Shown here piece by piece: positions 7,933 through 16,130 of a stretch of 64,000 nt of DNA. Origin of the DNA: Streptomyces decoyicus (GTDB taxonomy: Bacteria > Actinomycetota > Actinomycetes > Streptomycetales > Streptomycetaceae); contig NZ_CP082301.1 of the NCBI RefSeq assembly GCF_019880305.1, positions 4,526,001 to 4,590,000 of the forward strand, given 5' to 3'. Position numbers and translations under genes: made by a program. Each line of letters starts with the position of its first letter. Positions within the stretch are counted from its first letter, which is position 1. Under the pieces are notes generated by a model that was not told where the DNA came from, searched no databases, and saw only the letters and a program-made list of their open reading frames with translations.

Positions 7933-9495
7933 ATGTCCTCCGTGGCCTCCGACGCCACCTCCACCGCCCTCCAGCCACCGGGCCGGTCCGCCACCCGGTG
8001 GCTGACCCTCGCCGTCATCTGCCTCGCCCAGCTGACGGTCATCCTCGACAACACCGTCCTGAACGTCGCCATCCCCTCCCTCACCGAGGACCTGGGCGCG
8101 ACCACCGCCGACGTCCAGTGGATGATCAACGCGTATTCGCTGGTCCAGTCCGGCCTGCTGCTCACCGCGGGCAATTCCGCCGACCGCTACGGCCGTAAGA
8201 AGATGCTGGTCGTCGGCCTGTCGCTGTTCGGGGTCGCCTCGCTCGGCGCCGCGCTCGCCCAGTCGCCCGGCCAGCTCGTCGCCGCCCGCGCCGGCATGGG
8301 TATCGGCGGCGCCCTGCTGGTGACCACCACCCTCGCCGTCGTCATGCAGATCTTCGACGACGAGGAGCGCCCCCGGGCCATCGGCATCTGGAGCTCGGTC
8401 AACTCCCTCGGCTTCGCCGCCGGCCCGCTGATCGGCGGTTCGCTGCTCGACCACTTCTGGTGGGGCTCGCTGTTCCTGGTCAACCTCCCCGTCGCGGTGA
8501 TCGCGCTGACCGCCGTCGTCTTCCTGGTGCCCGAGTCCAGCAGCCGCGGCGGTGCCCCCCTCGACCTGCTGGGCGCCCTGCTGTCCGTGATCGGCATGGT
8601 CGGAGTGGTCTTTGCGATCATCTCCGGGCCGATGGACGGCTGGCTGTCCGGCCGGGTGCTGATCTCCGCCGCCATCGGTGTCATCGGGCTCGCCGCCTTC
8701 GCGCTGTGGGAACTGCACGTCCCGCATCCGATGCTGGATATGCACTTCTTCCGCAACCGCCGGTTCATCGGCGCCGTCTCGGGCGGCATCCTCGTCGCCT
8801 TCGGGATGGGCGGCTCGATGTTCCTGCTCACCCAGCATCTCCAACTGGTACTGGGCTATGGCCCGCTGGATGCGGGACTGCGGATGGCGCCGCTCGCCGT
8901 GACGGTCATCCTGATCAACTTCACCGGGCTGGGCGCCCGTCTGATCCCCCGGTTCGGCACCCCCGGAATGATCGTCTCGGGGATGTCGCTGCTCGCGGCC
9001 GGCCTGGCCGCCGTCTCCCTGATGGGCGGCGCCGGCTACGGCGGCATGCTGCTCGGCCTGGTCGTGATGGGCGTCGGTATCGCGCTCGCGATGCCCACGA
9101 TGGCCAACGCCATCATGTCCGCGATCCCGCCGGCCAAGGCCGGAGTGGGGGCCGGAGTCAACGGCACACTGATGGAATTCGGCCAGGGTCTCGGCGTCGC
9201 CGTCCTCGGTGCGGTCCTCAACTCCCGCTTCGTGGCGCTGCTTCCGGCGGCGGCCGCGGGTGCCGGGTCGCTGTCCGCGGCACTCGCCCGCACCCGAACG
9301 GACGCCGAACGGACCGCCGTCCACGACGCCTTCGCGTCCGGCATCGGCACCAGCCAGCTGGTCGGCGCGGCCGCGGTGTTCCTCGGCGGGCTGGTCGCGG
9401 CCGTCCTGCTGCGCCGGGCGGAGCGCACCGGCCAGGAGGCGGAGCCGCTCGCAGCGCCTCCCGGTTCGCAACCGGCCGCTGCCGCGGCGGAATAG
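7933..9495 (+). CDS. MFS efflux transporter, DHA2 (14-TM) family
   Basis: A 520-residue drug:proton antiporter of the DHA2 (EmrB/QacA-like) family with about 14 membrane segments. Segment 1 has LDNTVLNVAIPSL (motif D1), the loop after helix 2 has NSADRYGRKK (motif A), and helix 5 is near GFAAGPLIGG (motif C). It probably exports a hydrophobic compound or antibiotic. The ATG at 7933 follows GGGAG. The upstream repeats and the TetR gene 145 bp downstream on the same strand suggest a repressor-controlled resistance locus. The substrate is not predictable. Confidence 0.92.
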   Translation: MSSVASDATSTALQPPGRSATRWLTLAVICLAQLTVILDNTVLNVAIPSLTEDLGATTADVQWMINAYSLVQSGLLLTAGNSADRYGRKKMLVVGLSLFGVASLGAALAQSPGQLVAARAGMGIGGALLVTTTLAVVMQIFDDEERPRAIGIWSSVNSLGFAAGPLIGGSLLDHFWWGSLFLVNLPVAVIALTAVVFLVPESSSRGGAPLDLLGALLSVIGMVGVVFAIISGPMDGWLSGRVLISAAIGVIGLAAFALWELHVPHPMLDMHFFRNRRFIGAVSGGILVAFGMGGSMFLLTQHLQLVLGYGPLDAGLRMAPLAVTVILINFTGLGARLIPRFGTPGMIVSGMSLLAAGLAAVSLMGGAGYGGMLLGLVVMGVGIALAMPTMANAIMSAIPPAKAGVGAGVNGTLMEFGQGLGVAVLGAVLNSRFVALLPAAAAGAGSLSAALARTRTDAERTAVHDAFASGIGTSQLVGAAAVFLGGLVAAVLLRRAERTGQEAEPLAAPPGSQPAAAAAE

Positions 9496-9520
9496 CATCG
9501 GCCCGGTATGTGATCGTGAA

Positions 9521-9560
9521 CGGCACGTACCGGCGGCACGTATGACACCCGTACGTGCCG
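9521..9560. promoter_or_regulatory. inverted-repeat operator upstream of TetR gene
   Basis: CGGCACGTAC (9521-9530) is a perfect inverted repeat of GTACGTGCCG (9551-9560). A third half-site, CGGCACGTA (9534-9543), lies between them. The cluster sits 80-120 bp upstream of the TetR-family start and is a candidate autoregulatory site. It resembles but does not match the site upstream of the pump. Confidence 0.6.
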
Positions 9561-9639
9561 TCACCGACGGACGACACCGAAGCCGACCTCGACGACGCCA
9601 CCCACGACGTCGACGACGCTCAGGACAGGGAGGGGCGCC

Positions 9640-10410
9640 ATGGCAGCGACGGACGACCGCGCCAGGAAGCGGCCGAACAGCGTCTGGCTGACCGAACGGC
9701 CCCCGCTCAAACGGAAGGCGGAGCAGCCGGCCGGACTCGACCTCGACAAGATCGTCGCGGCGACGGTCCGGCTGCTGGACGCCGAGGGCCTGTCGAAGTT
9801 CTCGATGCGCAGGCTCGCCGCCGAGCTCGGCGTCACCGCGATGTCCGTGTACTGGTACGTCGACACCAAGGACGACCTGCTGGAACTGGCCGTGGACGCG
9901 GTGGCCGGAGAGATGGACCTGCCCGACGAGTCGGACGCCGGCGCCGACTGGCGCGACCAGCTGCGCACGCTCGCCTTCGGCTACCGCGACATGCTGCTGG
10001 GCCACCCCTGGGCGGCCCGGCTGCTGGGCGAGTTCATCAACATCGGCCCGTATTCGACGGCCTTCTCCAACGCCACCCAGCGGGTGATGCGGCGCAGCGG
10101 CCTGGCAGCAGACCAGGCGTCCGGTGCGCTGGCGTCCCTCTTCCACTTCGTCTACGGCTTCTCGACGATCCGGGCCACCCACGAGGCCCGCTGCCGCGCC
10201 GCCGACATGAGCCTCGACGACTACTTCGAGCAGGTCGTCGCCGCGCTCTCGGACCGGCCGGAGTTCGCCGAGATGCTGGAGCCGTCCACCCGGGTCGGCG
10301 AGGTCCGCCGGGGCCGCAGCGTGGTGGAAATGCTGGACCGGGACTTCGCGTTCGCCCTCGATCTCCAGATCGCGGGGATCGAGGCGATGCGGGACCGGCC
10401 GGAGGGCTGA
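9640..10410 (+). CDS. TetR/AcrR family regulator with TetR_C-type ligand domain
   Basis: A 256-residue repressor-like protein. After a basic leader the helix-turn-helix (about 40-85) contains MRRLAAELGVTAMSVYWYV, the classical TetR recognition segment. The C-terminal domain resembles that of the tetracycline repressor class. The ATG at 9640 has GGGAGGGG ahead of it. It follows the DHA2 pump on the same strand and is the obvious candidate to control it. A strong bidirectional terminator follows. The ligand is unknown. Confidence 0.9.
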   Translation: MAATDDRARKRPNSVWLTERPPLKRKAEQPAGLDLDKIVAATVRLLDAEGLSKFSMRRLAAELGVTAMSVYWYVDTKDDLLELAVDAVAGEMDLPDESDAGADWRDQLRTLAFGYRDMLLGHPWAARLLGEFINIGPYSTAFSNATQRVMRRSGLAADQASGALASLFHFVYGFSTIRATHEARCRAADMSLDDYFEQVVAALSDRPEFAEMLEPSTRVGEVRRGRSVVEMLDRDFAFALDLQIAGIEAMRDRPEG

Positions 10411-10413
10411 CAG

Positions 10414-10449
10414 GAGAAGGCCCCGGGCTCAGCAGCCCGGGGCCTTCTC
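10414..10449. terminator. bidirectional terminator between TetR and YceI genes
   Basis: A perfect 16-bp stem (10414-10429 with 10434-10449) has a 4-base loop and lies between convergent genes. It ends GCCTTCTC on one strand and mirrors it on the other, so it can serve both. Confidence 0.85.
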
Positions 10450-10475
10450 CCGCATGCCTGTGTGTCCAGGGGCGC

Positions 10476-11318
10476 TCACCCCATCGGCAGGATCTCCCCC
10501 TGCACCGCCTGGATGTCCAGTTCGACCTTCAGGGTGGTGCCGATCGCCGCGATACCGGCCGCGACGACCTGGTTGTAGTTCATCTTGAAGTCCTCGCGGC
10601 GCAGCTCCGCGGTGGCGCGGAAGGCGGCGCGCACCCCGCCCCACGGGTCGGGGCCGGTGCCGAGGTAGCTCAGGTCGAGGTCCACCGGGCGTACGACCCC
10701 GTGCAGCGACAGCTCGCCGTGCACCGTCCAGCGGTCCGGGCCGGCCGGTGCCAGGCCCGAGCTGCGGTAGGTGATCTCCGGGAACTCCTCGACGTTCAGG
10801 AAATCCTCGGAGCGCAGATGCCCGTCGCGCATACCGTTGCCGGTGTCGATCGACGTGGCCTTGATGGCCGCCTCGACCTGCGAGGCGGACAGGTCCTCGG
10901 CGATCTCGATCCGGCCGCTGAACTCGGTGAACCGGCCGTGCACGCTGGAGATCCCCAGGTGCTGGGCGACCGCGGCGACCGTCGAGTGCATCGGGTCGAT
11001 GGTCCAGGCGCCGGGCGGCGGCAGCTCGGCCCCGCCCTGCCGGGCCAGGACGACACTGCCGACGTCCATCCGGCCGCTCGCCGTCACGATCGCGGTGGAG
11101 GCGACCGGTGCATAGCCGACGGCCGTCACGATGACCGTGTAAGGGCCGGCGGGCAGCGGCTGTTCGCTGCGGACGGCACCCTCGTCGTCCGCCGCTGCGC
11201 GCAGCACCTGTGCGCCCGTCATATCGGTGACGGTCAGCACGGCGTGCTGGACCGCCCAGCCGTCCCGTGTGCGGACCTGGGCCCTCAGTCCCGCAGCTCC
11301 CGCGCCCGTCGAAGTCAT
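10476..11318 (-). CDS. YceI-family protein with N-terminal carboxypeptidase-regulatory-like domain
   Basis: A 280-residue fusion. Residues about 8-95 form a small beta-sandwich of the carboxypeptidase regulatory-like type, matching in pattern the three domains at the C-terminus of the neighbouring MFS pump (GPYTVIVTAVGYAPVA here, GDYTVIASGYPPVATG there). Residues about 105-280 are a YceI domain (WTIDPMHSTV, SVHGRFTEFSG, DFLNVEEFPEITY), a lipocalin-like barrel that binds isoprenoid-like lipids in known members. There is no signal peptide, whereas many YceI proteins are periplasmic, so this one is probably cytoplasmic. The ATG at 11318 has GGGAGAGG upstream. It lies downstream of marR-MFS in the same direction. 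Confidence 0.88.
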   Translation of the reverse strand: MTSTGAGAAGLRAQVRTRDGWAVQHAVLTVTDMTGAQVLRAAADDEGAVRSEQPLPAGPYTVIVTAVGYAPVASTAIVTASGRMDVGSVVLARQGGAELPPPGAWTIDPMHSTVAAVAQHLGISSVHGRFTEFSGRIEIAEDLSASQVEAAIKATSIDTGNGMRDGHLRSEDFLNVEEFPEITYRSSGLAPAGPDRWTVHGELSLHGVVRPVDLDLSYLGTGPDPWGGVRAAFRATAELRREDFKMNYNQVVAAGIAAIGTTLKVELDIQAVQGEILPMG

Positions 11319-11529
11319 TGCCTCTCCCGTTTGTTGCCTGGTGGTGCCCCCTGCTCGAAGCCGAGAGCGTCTCGGAGCCGAGAGCCTGGGGGAGTGTCGG
11401 GCTCCGGACGGCGGCGTGCAGGCCGTCCCCTGCCTGTGCGCAGCGCCGCCGCCGGAGCCCTGGGGTCCGGCCCGGGGCGCGTATCCGCTCAACGCGCGCC
11501 CCGTTCCGGGGTATTGCTCCCGGGTGGAT

Positions 11530-11543
11530 CCCCGGGCCCGGGG
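11530..11543 (-). terminator. short GC palindrome after the MFS gene
   Basis: CCCCGGGCCCGGGG is a perfect 14-bp palindrome 5 bp beyond the MFS stop on the minus strand. It could attenuate read-through into the YceI gene. The structure is weak evidence alone; the 228-bp gap up to 11547 holds no gene. Confidence 0.4.
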
Positions 11544-11547
11544 TGTT

Positions 11548-14151
11548 TCAGTCCCCGGGGTGGGCGAGCTCGACGTCGTAGCCGTCGACCCCGCGGGCAT
11601 CGACCACGAGGCCGGTGGCGACCGGCGGGTAGCCGCTCGCGATGACCGTGTAGTCGCCGGCGTCCAGGTCGGTGAAGGCGTAGGCGCCGTCCTCGCCGGT
11701 CGTCGAGGTGGCCACGACGTTGCCCGCCGCGTCCACCAGCGTGACCCGGGCGTCGGGCAGCGGGCGGCGGGCGCCGTCCGGGCCGCCCGCCCGCACGATG
11801 CCCTGCACCCGCGCGCCGGACAGCAGCTCGATCTCGATCCGGGTCGTGCCCTGGCCGCCGATCTCGACCGGCAGTGCGGCCGGGCGGTGGTTCGCGGCGT
11901 TCACGGCGACGGTGAAGGTCCCGGGCGCCAGCTCGTCGAAGGAGAAGTAGCCCTCGGCGCCGGTCCTTCCGGTGGCCAGCACCTCGCCGCGGACATCGGT
12001 GACGACGACCATCGCACCGTCGACCGGCTCGCCGGTGGCCGCGCTGCGGACCTGGCCGCCGAGGCCGCTGGTGCCGCTGAGCAGGATGTCGTAGCCGTAC
12101 GGCTGGTCGCCGACGACGACCGTGGACGCCTGCGGCTGGTGGCCGTCGGCCGCGGCGATCAGCACGTACGAACCGGCGCCGGGGGCGTCGAGCGCGTACG
12201 AGCCGTTCGCCTGGGCGACCGCGCGGCCCAGCTGACGCCCGCTGAGCGAGATCAGCGTCACCGCGGAGCGCGGTACGGGGTGGCCCTCCGCATTGCGCAC
12301 GAAGCCGTGGATCGCGGAACCGGTCGGGGTGGTGCCACCGCCACCGGCCGAGGCGTACGCCGCCAGCGGCTGGGTGGCCGGCGCGGCGGCCGGCTGCGCC
12401 CAGGAGGGCGTGTGCACGTCGTCGTCGGAGGCGACCGAGGGGGCGCCCACCAGGGCGGGCTCCAGCTCCTCGAGCGCCGCGGCGGCGGCGGGGTCCGGGA
12501 CGACGGCATCCGACGGGGTGGCCGCGGCCTGGGCACTCTCGGCGCTCTGGGACAGTCCGCCACGCGTCTTCAACGCGACCTCCTTGATGAACAGGGTGAA
12601 GAGGAAGGCGAGCAGCGCGCAGGGCGCCGCGTAGAGGAACACATCGCCGACACCGTGGCCGTAGGCGCTCTCCATGACGGTGCGCAGCGGCGCCGGGAGG
12701 GCGTCCAGGTCCGGGATGCCCCCGCCGCTGTTGCCGGCGCCGTGGGCGGCGGCCTTGGCGGCCTTGGGGCCGAGGTCGGCCAGGCCGTCCTTGACGTAGT
12801 GGGTGACGCGGTTGGCGAGCACCGCACCGAGGGCCGAGACACCCACCGCACCACCGAGGGAACGGAAGAAGGTCACGACGGACGAGGCGGAACCGAGGTC
12901 CTCGGGCGCCACCTGGTTCTGCGTGGCGAGCACCAGGTTCTGCATCATCATGCCGATGCCCAGACCCATCAGGGCCATGAAGATCGCGATGTGCCAGTAC
13001 TCGGTGTCGTAGCGGATGGTGCCCAGCAGGCCGAGACCCGCGGTGACCAGCACGCCACCGGAGACCAGCCAGGCCTTCCAGCGGCCGGTCTTGGTGATGA
13101 TCTGGCCCGAGACGGTCGAGGAGACGAACAGACCGGCGATCATCGGGATCGTCATCACACCGGACATCGTCGGCGACTTGCCACGCGCCAGCTGGAAGTA
13201 CTGGCTGAAGAACACGGTGCCGGAGAACATCGCGATACCGACGAACAGCGAGGCCACCGACGCCAGGGTGATCGTCTTGTTGCGGAACAGCCGCAACGGG
13301 ATGATCGGCTCCTTGGCCTTGGTCTCGACGAAGACGAAGATCGCGCCGAGCACGACCGCGCCGCCGACCATCGCGGCGGTCTGCCACGACATCCAGTCGT
13401 ACTTGTCACCGGCCAGCGTCACCCACACCAGCAGCAGCGAGACCGCCGCGCTGATGAAGAAGGCGCCCGCCCAGTCGACCTTGACGCCCTCGCGCCTGAC
13501 GACGGGCAGCTTCAGGGTCTTCTGGAGCACGATCAGCGCGATGATCGCGAACGGCACACCGACGTAGAAGCACCAGCGCCAGCCGAGCCAGTCGGTGTCG
13601 GTGATGACACCGCCGAGCAGCGGCCCGCCGACGGTGGCGACGGCGAAGGTGGCGCCGAGGTATCCGCTGTACCGGCCGCGTTCGCGCGGCGAGATCATCG
13701 CGGCCATCACGATCTGGGCCAGGGCGGACAGACCGCCCACGCCTATGCCCTGCACCACACGGCAGGCGATCAGCATGCCGGTGTTCTGCGAGAGACCGGC
13801 CACGACCGAGCCCGCGACGTAGATGATCAGCGCGAACTGCACCAGCAGCTTCTTGCTGAACAGGTCGGAGAGCTTGCCCCACAGCGGGGTGGTCGCGGTC
13901 ATCGCGAGCAGCGAGGCGGTGACGACCCAGGTGTAGGCGCTCTGTCCGCCGTCGAGGTCATGAATGATCTCGGGCAGCGCGTTGGAGACGATCGTCGACG
14001 ACAGAATGGCGACGAACATGCCGAGCAGCAGCCCGGAGAGCGCCTCCATGATCTGACGGTGCGTCATAGGGGCCCCGTCGGAGGCGTGGTGGTGTCCGCC
14101 TCCATGCCTGGCGTGGCCGCCCCGCACACCGGCTGGTGTGGTCGTAGCCAT
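11548..14151 (-). CDS. MFS (DHA2) transporter with three C-terminal regulatory-like domains
   Basis: An 867-residue protein. Residues about 30-545 are a 14-helix DHA2 transporter (LSSTIVSNALPEI in helix 1, LWGKLSDLF as motif A, GGPLLGGVI as motif C). An Ala/Pro-rich linker follows, then three beta-sandwich repeats of about 85 residues (starting near GSAIHGFVRN, LGGQVRSA and ARVQGIVRA), like carboxypeptidase-regulatory/SdrD-B domains. DHA2 C-termini are cytosolic, so these domains should face the cytoplasm. ATG at 14151 is preceded by AGGA. It lies 11 bp after the MarR stop, so the two form an operon. The domain extension is unusual for a drug pump. Confidence 0.9.
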   Translation of the reverse strand: MATTTPAGVRGGHARHGGGHHHASDGAPMTHRQIMEALSGLLLGMFVAILSSTIVSNALPEIIHDLDGGQSAYTWVVTASLLAMTATTPLWGKLSDLFSKKLLVQFALIIYVAGSVVAGLSQNTGMLIACRVVQGIGVGGLSALAQIVMAAMISPRERGRYSGYLGATFAVATVGGPLLGGVITDTDWLGWRWCFYVGVPFAIIALIVLQKTLKLPVVRREGVKVDWAGAFFISAAVSLLLVWVTLAGDKYDWMSWQTAAMVGGAVVLGAIFVFVETKAKEPIIPLRLFRNKTITLASVASLFVGIAMFSGTVFFSQYFQLARGKSPTMSGVMTIPMIAGLFVSSTVSGQIITKTGRWKAWLVSGGVLVTAGLGLLGTIRYDTEYWHIAIFMALMGLGIGMMMQNLVLATQNQVAPEDLGSASSVVTFFRSLGGAVGVSALGAVLANRVTHYVKDGLADLGPKAAKAAAHGAGNSGGGIPDLDALPAPLRTVMESAYGHGVGDVFLYAAPCALLAFLFTLFIKEVALKTRGGLSQSAESAQAAATPSDAVVPDPAAAAALEELEPALVGAPSVASDDDVHTPSWAQPAAAPATQPLAAYASAGGGGTTPTGSAIHGFVRNAEGHPVPRSAVTLISLSGRQLGRAVAQANGSYALDAPGAGSYVLIAAADGHQPQASTVVVGDQPYGYDILLSGTSGLGGQVRSAATGEPVDGAMVVVTDVRGEVLATGRTGAEGYFSFDELAPGTFTVAVNAANHRPAALPVEIGGQGTTRIEIELLSGARVQGIVRAGGPDGARRPLPDARVTLVDAAGNVVATSTTGEDGAYAFTDLDAGDYTVIASGYPPVATGLVVDARGVDGYDVELAHPGD

Positions 14152-14162
14152 GTAGTTCCTTT

Positions 14163-14663
14163 TCATCCTGCGGGTGTACGGGTGGTGGAGTCGTGATGCG
14201 CCCGGGTGCGGCAGTCGCCGAAGCTCGTGCGGAGCCTGGCGAGCAGTTCGACGAGGTGTCCGACGTCGGTGTCGGTCCAGTCGTCCAAGTACCGGGCGAG
14301 CGTTGCGGTGTAGCGCTCGGCGAGCTCCTCCAGGAGTGCCGTGCCGCTCGGGGTCAGGCGCAGCAGCCGTGACCGCTTGTCCGCGGGATCGGGCTTCCGC
14401 TCGATCCAGCCACGCTCGGCGGCGTGGGCGACATGCCGGCTGGTCACCGACATGTCGATGGCGAGCAGCTCGGCGAGCTGGCTCATCCGCATCTCGCCGT
14501 GCCGGTCGAGAAGGGTGAGCACCCCGGCCGAAGCGGGCGGGCAGTCCTGGGGCAGCATCCGCCCCATTTCGCGCTTGACGGCACCGATGGCGCTGAGTTG
14601 CCTGGCCAGCTCCTCGTACTGACTGTGGGCGGCCACGAGCTCCTCCACGCATCCATCGCACAT
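14163..14663 (-). CDS. MarR family transcriptional regulator
   Basis: A 166-residue winged-helix regulator. MSQLAELLAIDMSVTSRHV is the recognition region, followed by the wing ERKPDPADKRSRLLRLTP. I chose ATG 14663 (MCDGCVEEL) although the frame is open to 14789, because a promoter-like sequence and two operator-like repeats lie in that extension. A CxxC at residues 2-5 could sense redox or metal, but this is speculative. It is the first gene of the operon with the multidomain MFS pump and probably represses it. Confidence 0.87.
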   Translation of the reverse strand: MCDGCVEELVAAHSQYEELARQLSAIGAVKREMGRMLPQDCPPASAGVLTLLDRHGEMRMSQLAELLAIDMSVTSRHVAHAAERGWIERKPDPADKRSRLLRLTPSGTALLEELAERYTATLARYLDDWTDTDVGHLVELLARLRTSFGDCRTRAHHDSTTRTPAG

Positions 14664-14680
14664 CGCATCAACATCTTTTG

Positions 14681-14722
14681 TTGCTTGGGGCAACCATAAG
14701 CAAAGTTGGTTGCTGAAGGCAA
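14681..14722 (-). promoter_or_regulatory. promoter with two operator repeats for marR-MFS operon
   Basis: TTGCTTGGGGCAA (14681-14693) and TTGCTGAAGGCAA (14710-14722) share TTGCT-N3-GGCAA. Read on the minus strand, TTGCCT and TATGGT are separated by 18 bp, a plausible -35/-10 pair, and each operator covers one end of it. This is a typical layout for MarR autorepression. Confidence 0.65.
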
Positions 14723-14993
14723 ACGATTCGTCCAGAGTTGAAGTAAAGGGAGCCAAAAGTCTGCGCCGGGGGATGGTCAATGGGTGCAAGATCCCCCGTA
14801 AAGGCGCAGGTGAGGGCCCGGACGGTGGCCCCTGGCCGATACTGGTCGGTAGCGGGACACCCCCAGACGACCCGGCCGCACTCCCGGCGACGCGCCGTAC
14901 GCGGCCCGACCCCGCTCCGTAGGCGCCTTCGCGGGCGCCGCATACCTGCCCCAGGGGTGCCCCTCCGCCCCCGGTTCGCTAGGGTCCTTCCCC

Positions 14994-15212
14994 ATGGCGA
15001 CCAACCCGCAGAACCAGGCCGGCGGCAACTACGACCCGGCGGGCAGCACGCAGATGTTCCGGGCCTTCGTGGACGAGGGCGGCACCCCGCAGGCCGGCAG
15101 CCGCCGCGCACCGGCCCCCCAGCAGTCGGCCGGCCCCCGGGTGGGCGTCATCGTCGGCGTGATCGTCGCGGTTCTGGTCGTCGCGGGCGCGGCGTGGCTG
15201 GCGCTGGCGTAA
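14994..15212 (+). CDS. small single-pass membrane protein
   Basis: A 72-residue protein. A polar Gly/Gln-rich N-terminus of about 48 residues is followed by one C-terminal membrane helix (VGVIVGVIVAVLVVAGAAWLAL). There is no signal peptide, so it is tail-anchored with the N-terminus in the cytoplasm. Codon use and a good hairpin terminator support a real gene. It belongs to a type often seen as a conserved hypothetical protein in Streptomyces; the function is unknown. Confidence 0.75.
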   Translation: MATNPQNQAGGNYDPAGSTQMFRAFVDEGGTPQAGSRRAPAPQQSAGPRVGVIVGVIVAVLVVAGAAWLALA

Positions 15213-15244
15213 CGCCTTTCCCCGCAGTCGTCTTCCTGTGTACG

Positions 15245-15270
15245 GGGCCCGGCATGGCTGTGCCGGGCCC
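15245..15270 (+). terminator. hairpin terminator after the small membrane protein
   Basis: GGGCCCGGCA (15245-15254) and TGCCGGGCCC (15261-15270) form a perfect 10-bp stem with a 6-base loop, followed by TTGACCTTT. It lies between the small + gene and the minus-strand amidase remnant and can act on both. Confidence 0.75.
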
Positions 15271-15399
15271 TTGACCTTTCTGCCGACGGTTACTTCACGC
15301 GCCCGCCCCTGCTCGCCGCGACCCGCAGTGCTTCCCACAGTCGGTGGACGCAGAAACGGAGTTCCCGGGCGGTGGCGCGCCCGGTACTGCGGGACTTCC

Positions 15400-16116
15400 T
15401 CCCCACCGTGCTTGAGCATGAAGTTCTGCTGGTTCTCCGCTCCGGCCCAGGTCTGGGAGTAGTAAAGGCTCGCGTCGACCGAGTCGATGCCGATGCCGCC
15501 GGTGTTTCCCCATGTGTCGTCGCCCCGGGACCCTGACCAAGGGTCGATCTTTTTCTGCATGCCTGCGTGGTCGCGCCTGGGAGACGAAGTTGGTGCAGTT
15601 GTTGTCGAACTGGATCGGGTCCTTCTTGTTCCAGTTCTCCAGCGCGTACTCCACCATCTTCACCCGGTCGAACTTCCCGTCCGTGCCGCGCATTTCACGC
15701 TTCGCGTTCTCGGGGATGCCATCCAACTGCGCGAGTTTTACGGGCTCGGCCCGCATCATGTCGTACTGCTGTTTCTCGCTCAGCCCGTTCCACCAGGCAC
15801 GTACCGCGGCCGGGTCGGTGTTCGCCTTCGGGATGTCGGCGGCGAGCATGTCCATCTCGACATGCGAGGCGCGGTTCTGCTCTTTGAGTGCCTTGTCCGG
15901 GCCGCTGATGCCGACAGTGCCTGCCAGGCGGTACAGCTCGGCCGCTGTCTTTTCGTCCGCTTCCGTCGCCTGCCGCAGGGCCTGTTCGCGCACGGCGACG
16001 ATGTCGTTGTACGCCTGCTGCTTGTCCGCGGCCGCGTTCGGGGCGGGGCACTCGAGAGGCATGCCGTCATCGCCCACCGGAGCCGATGGGCGCGGGCTGT
16101 CGCCTCTGTCCGCCAA
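15400..16116 (-). pseudogene. decayed secreted-amidase-domain protein (Amidase_6-like), frameshifted
   Basis: From about 16116 to 15573 one frame encodes an alpha-helical N-terminal region and then NWNKKDPIQFDNNCTNFVSQ, with NCTNFVSQ as the catalytic Cys motif of the putative amidase domain (PF12671-like). The reading then shifts frame near 15560-15573: HAGMQKKIDPWS and the ASLYYSQTWAGAENQQN segment continue in another frame until about 15400. The expected PGDI...HHAAVVT segment with the catalytic His is missing. The 5' end has no good start (TTG at best) and runs into the neighbouring amidohydrolase gene. The gene is therefore broken at both ends and inside. Confidence 0.75.
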
Positions 16117-16130
16117 GCTCGGCCACGGGC

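Noticed and set aside
10476..11600. Longer forms of the YceI, MFS, MarR and sigma reading frames
   Set aside because: The extra N-terminal parts run antisense or out of frame through neighbours or across promoters; starts with ribosome sites and normal family lengths were preferred.
11708..14196. Long open frame on the + strand opposite the MFS gene
   Set aside because: It is a GC-bias shadow of the real minus-strand gene, with no recognisable domain and repetitive Arg/Gly/Asp composition.
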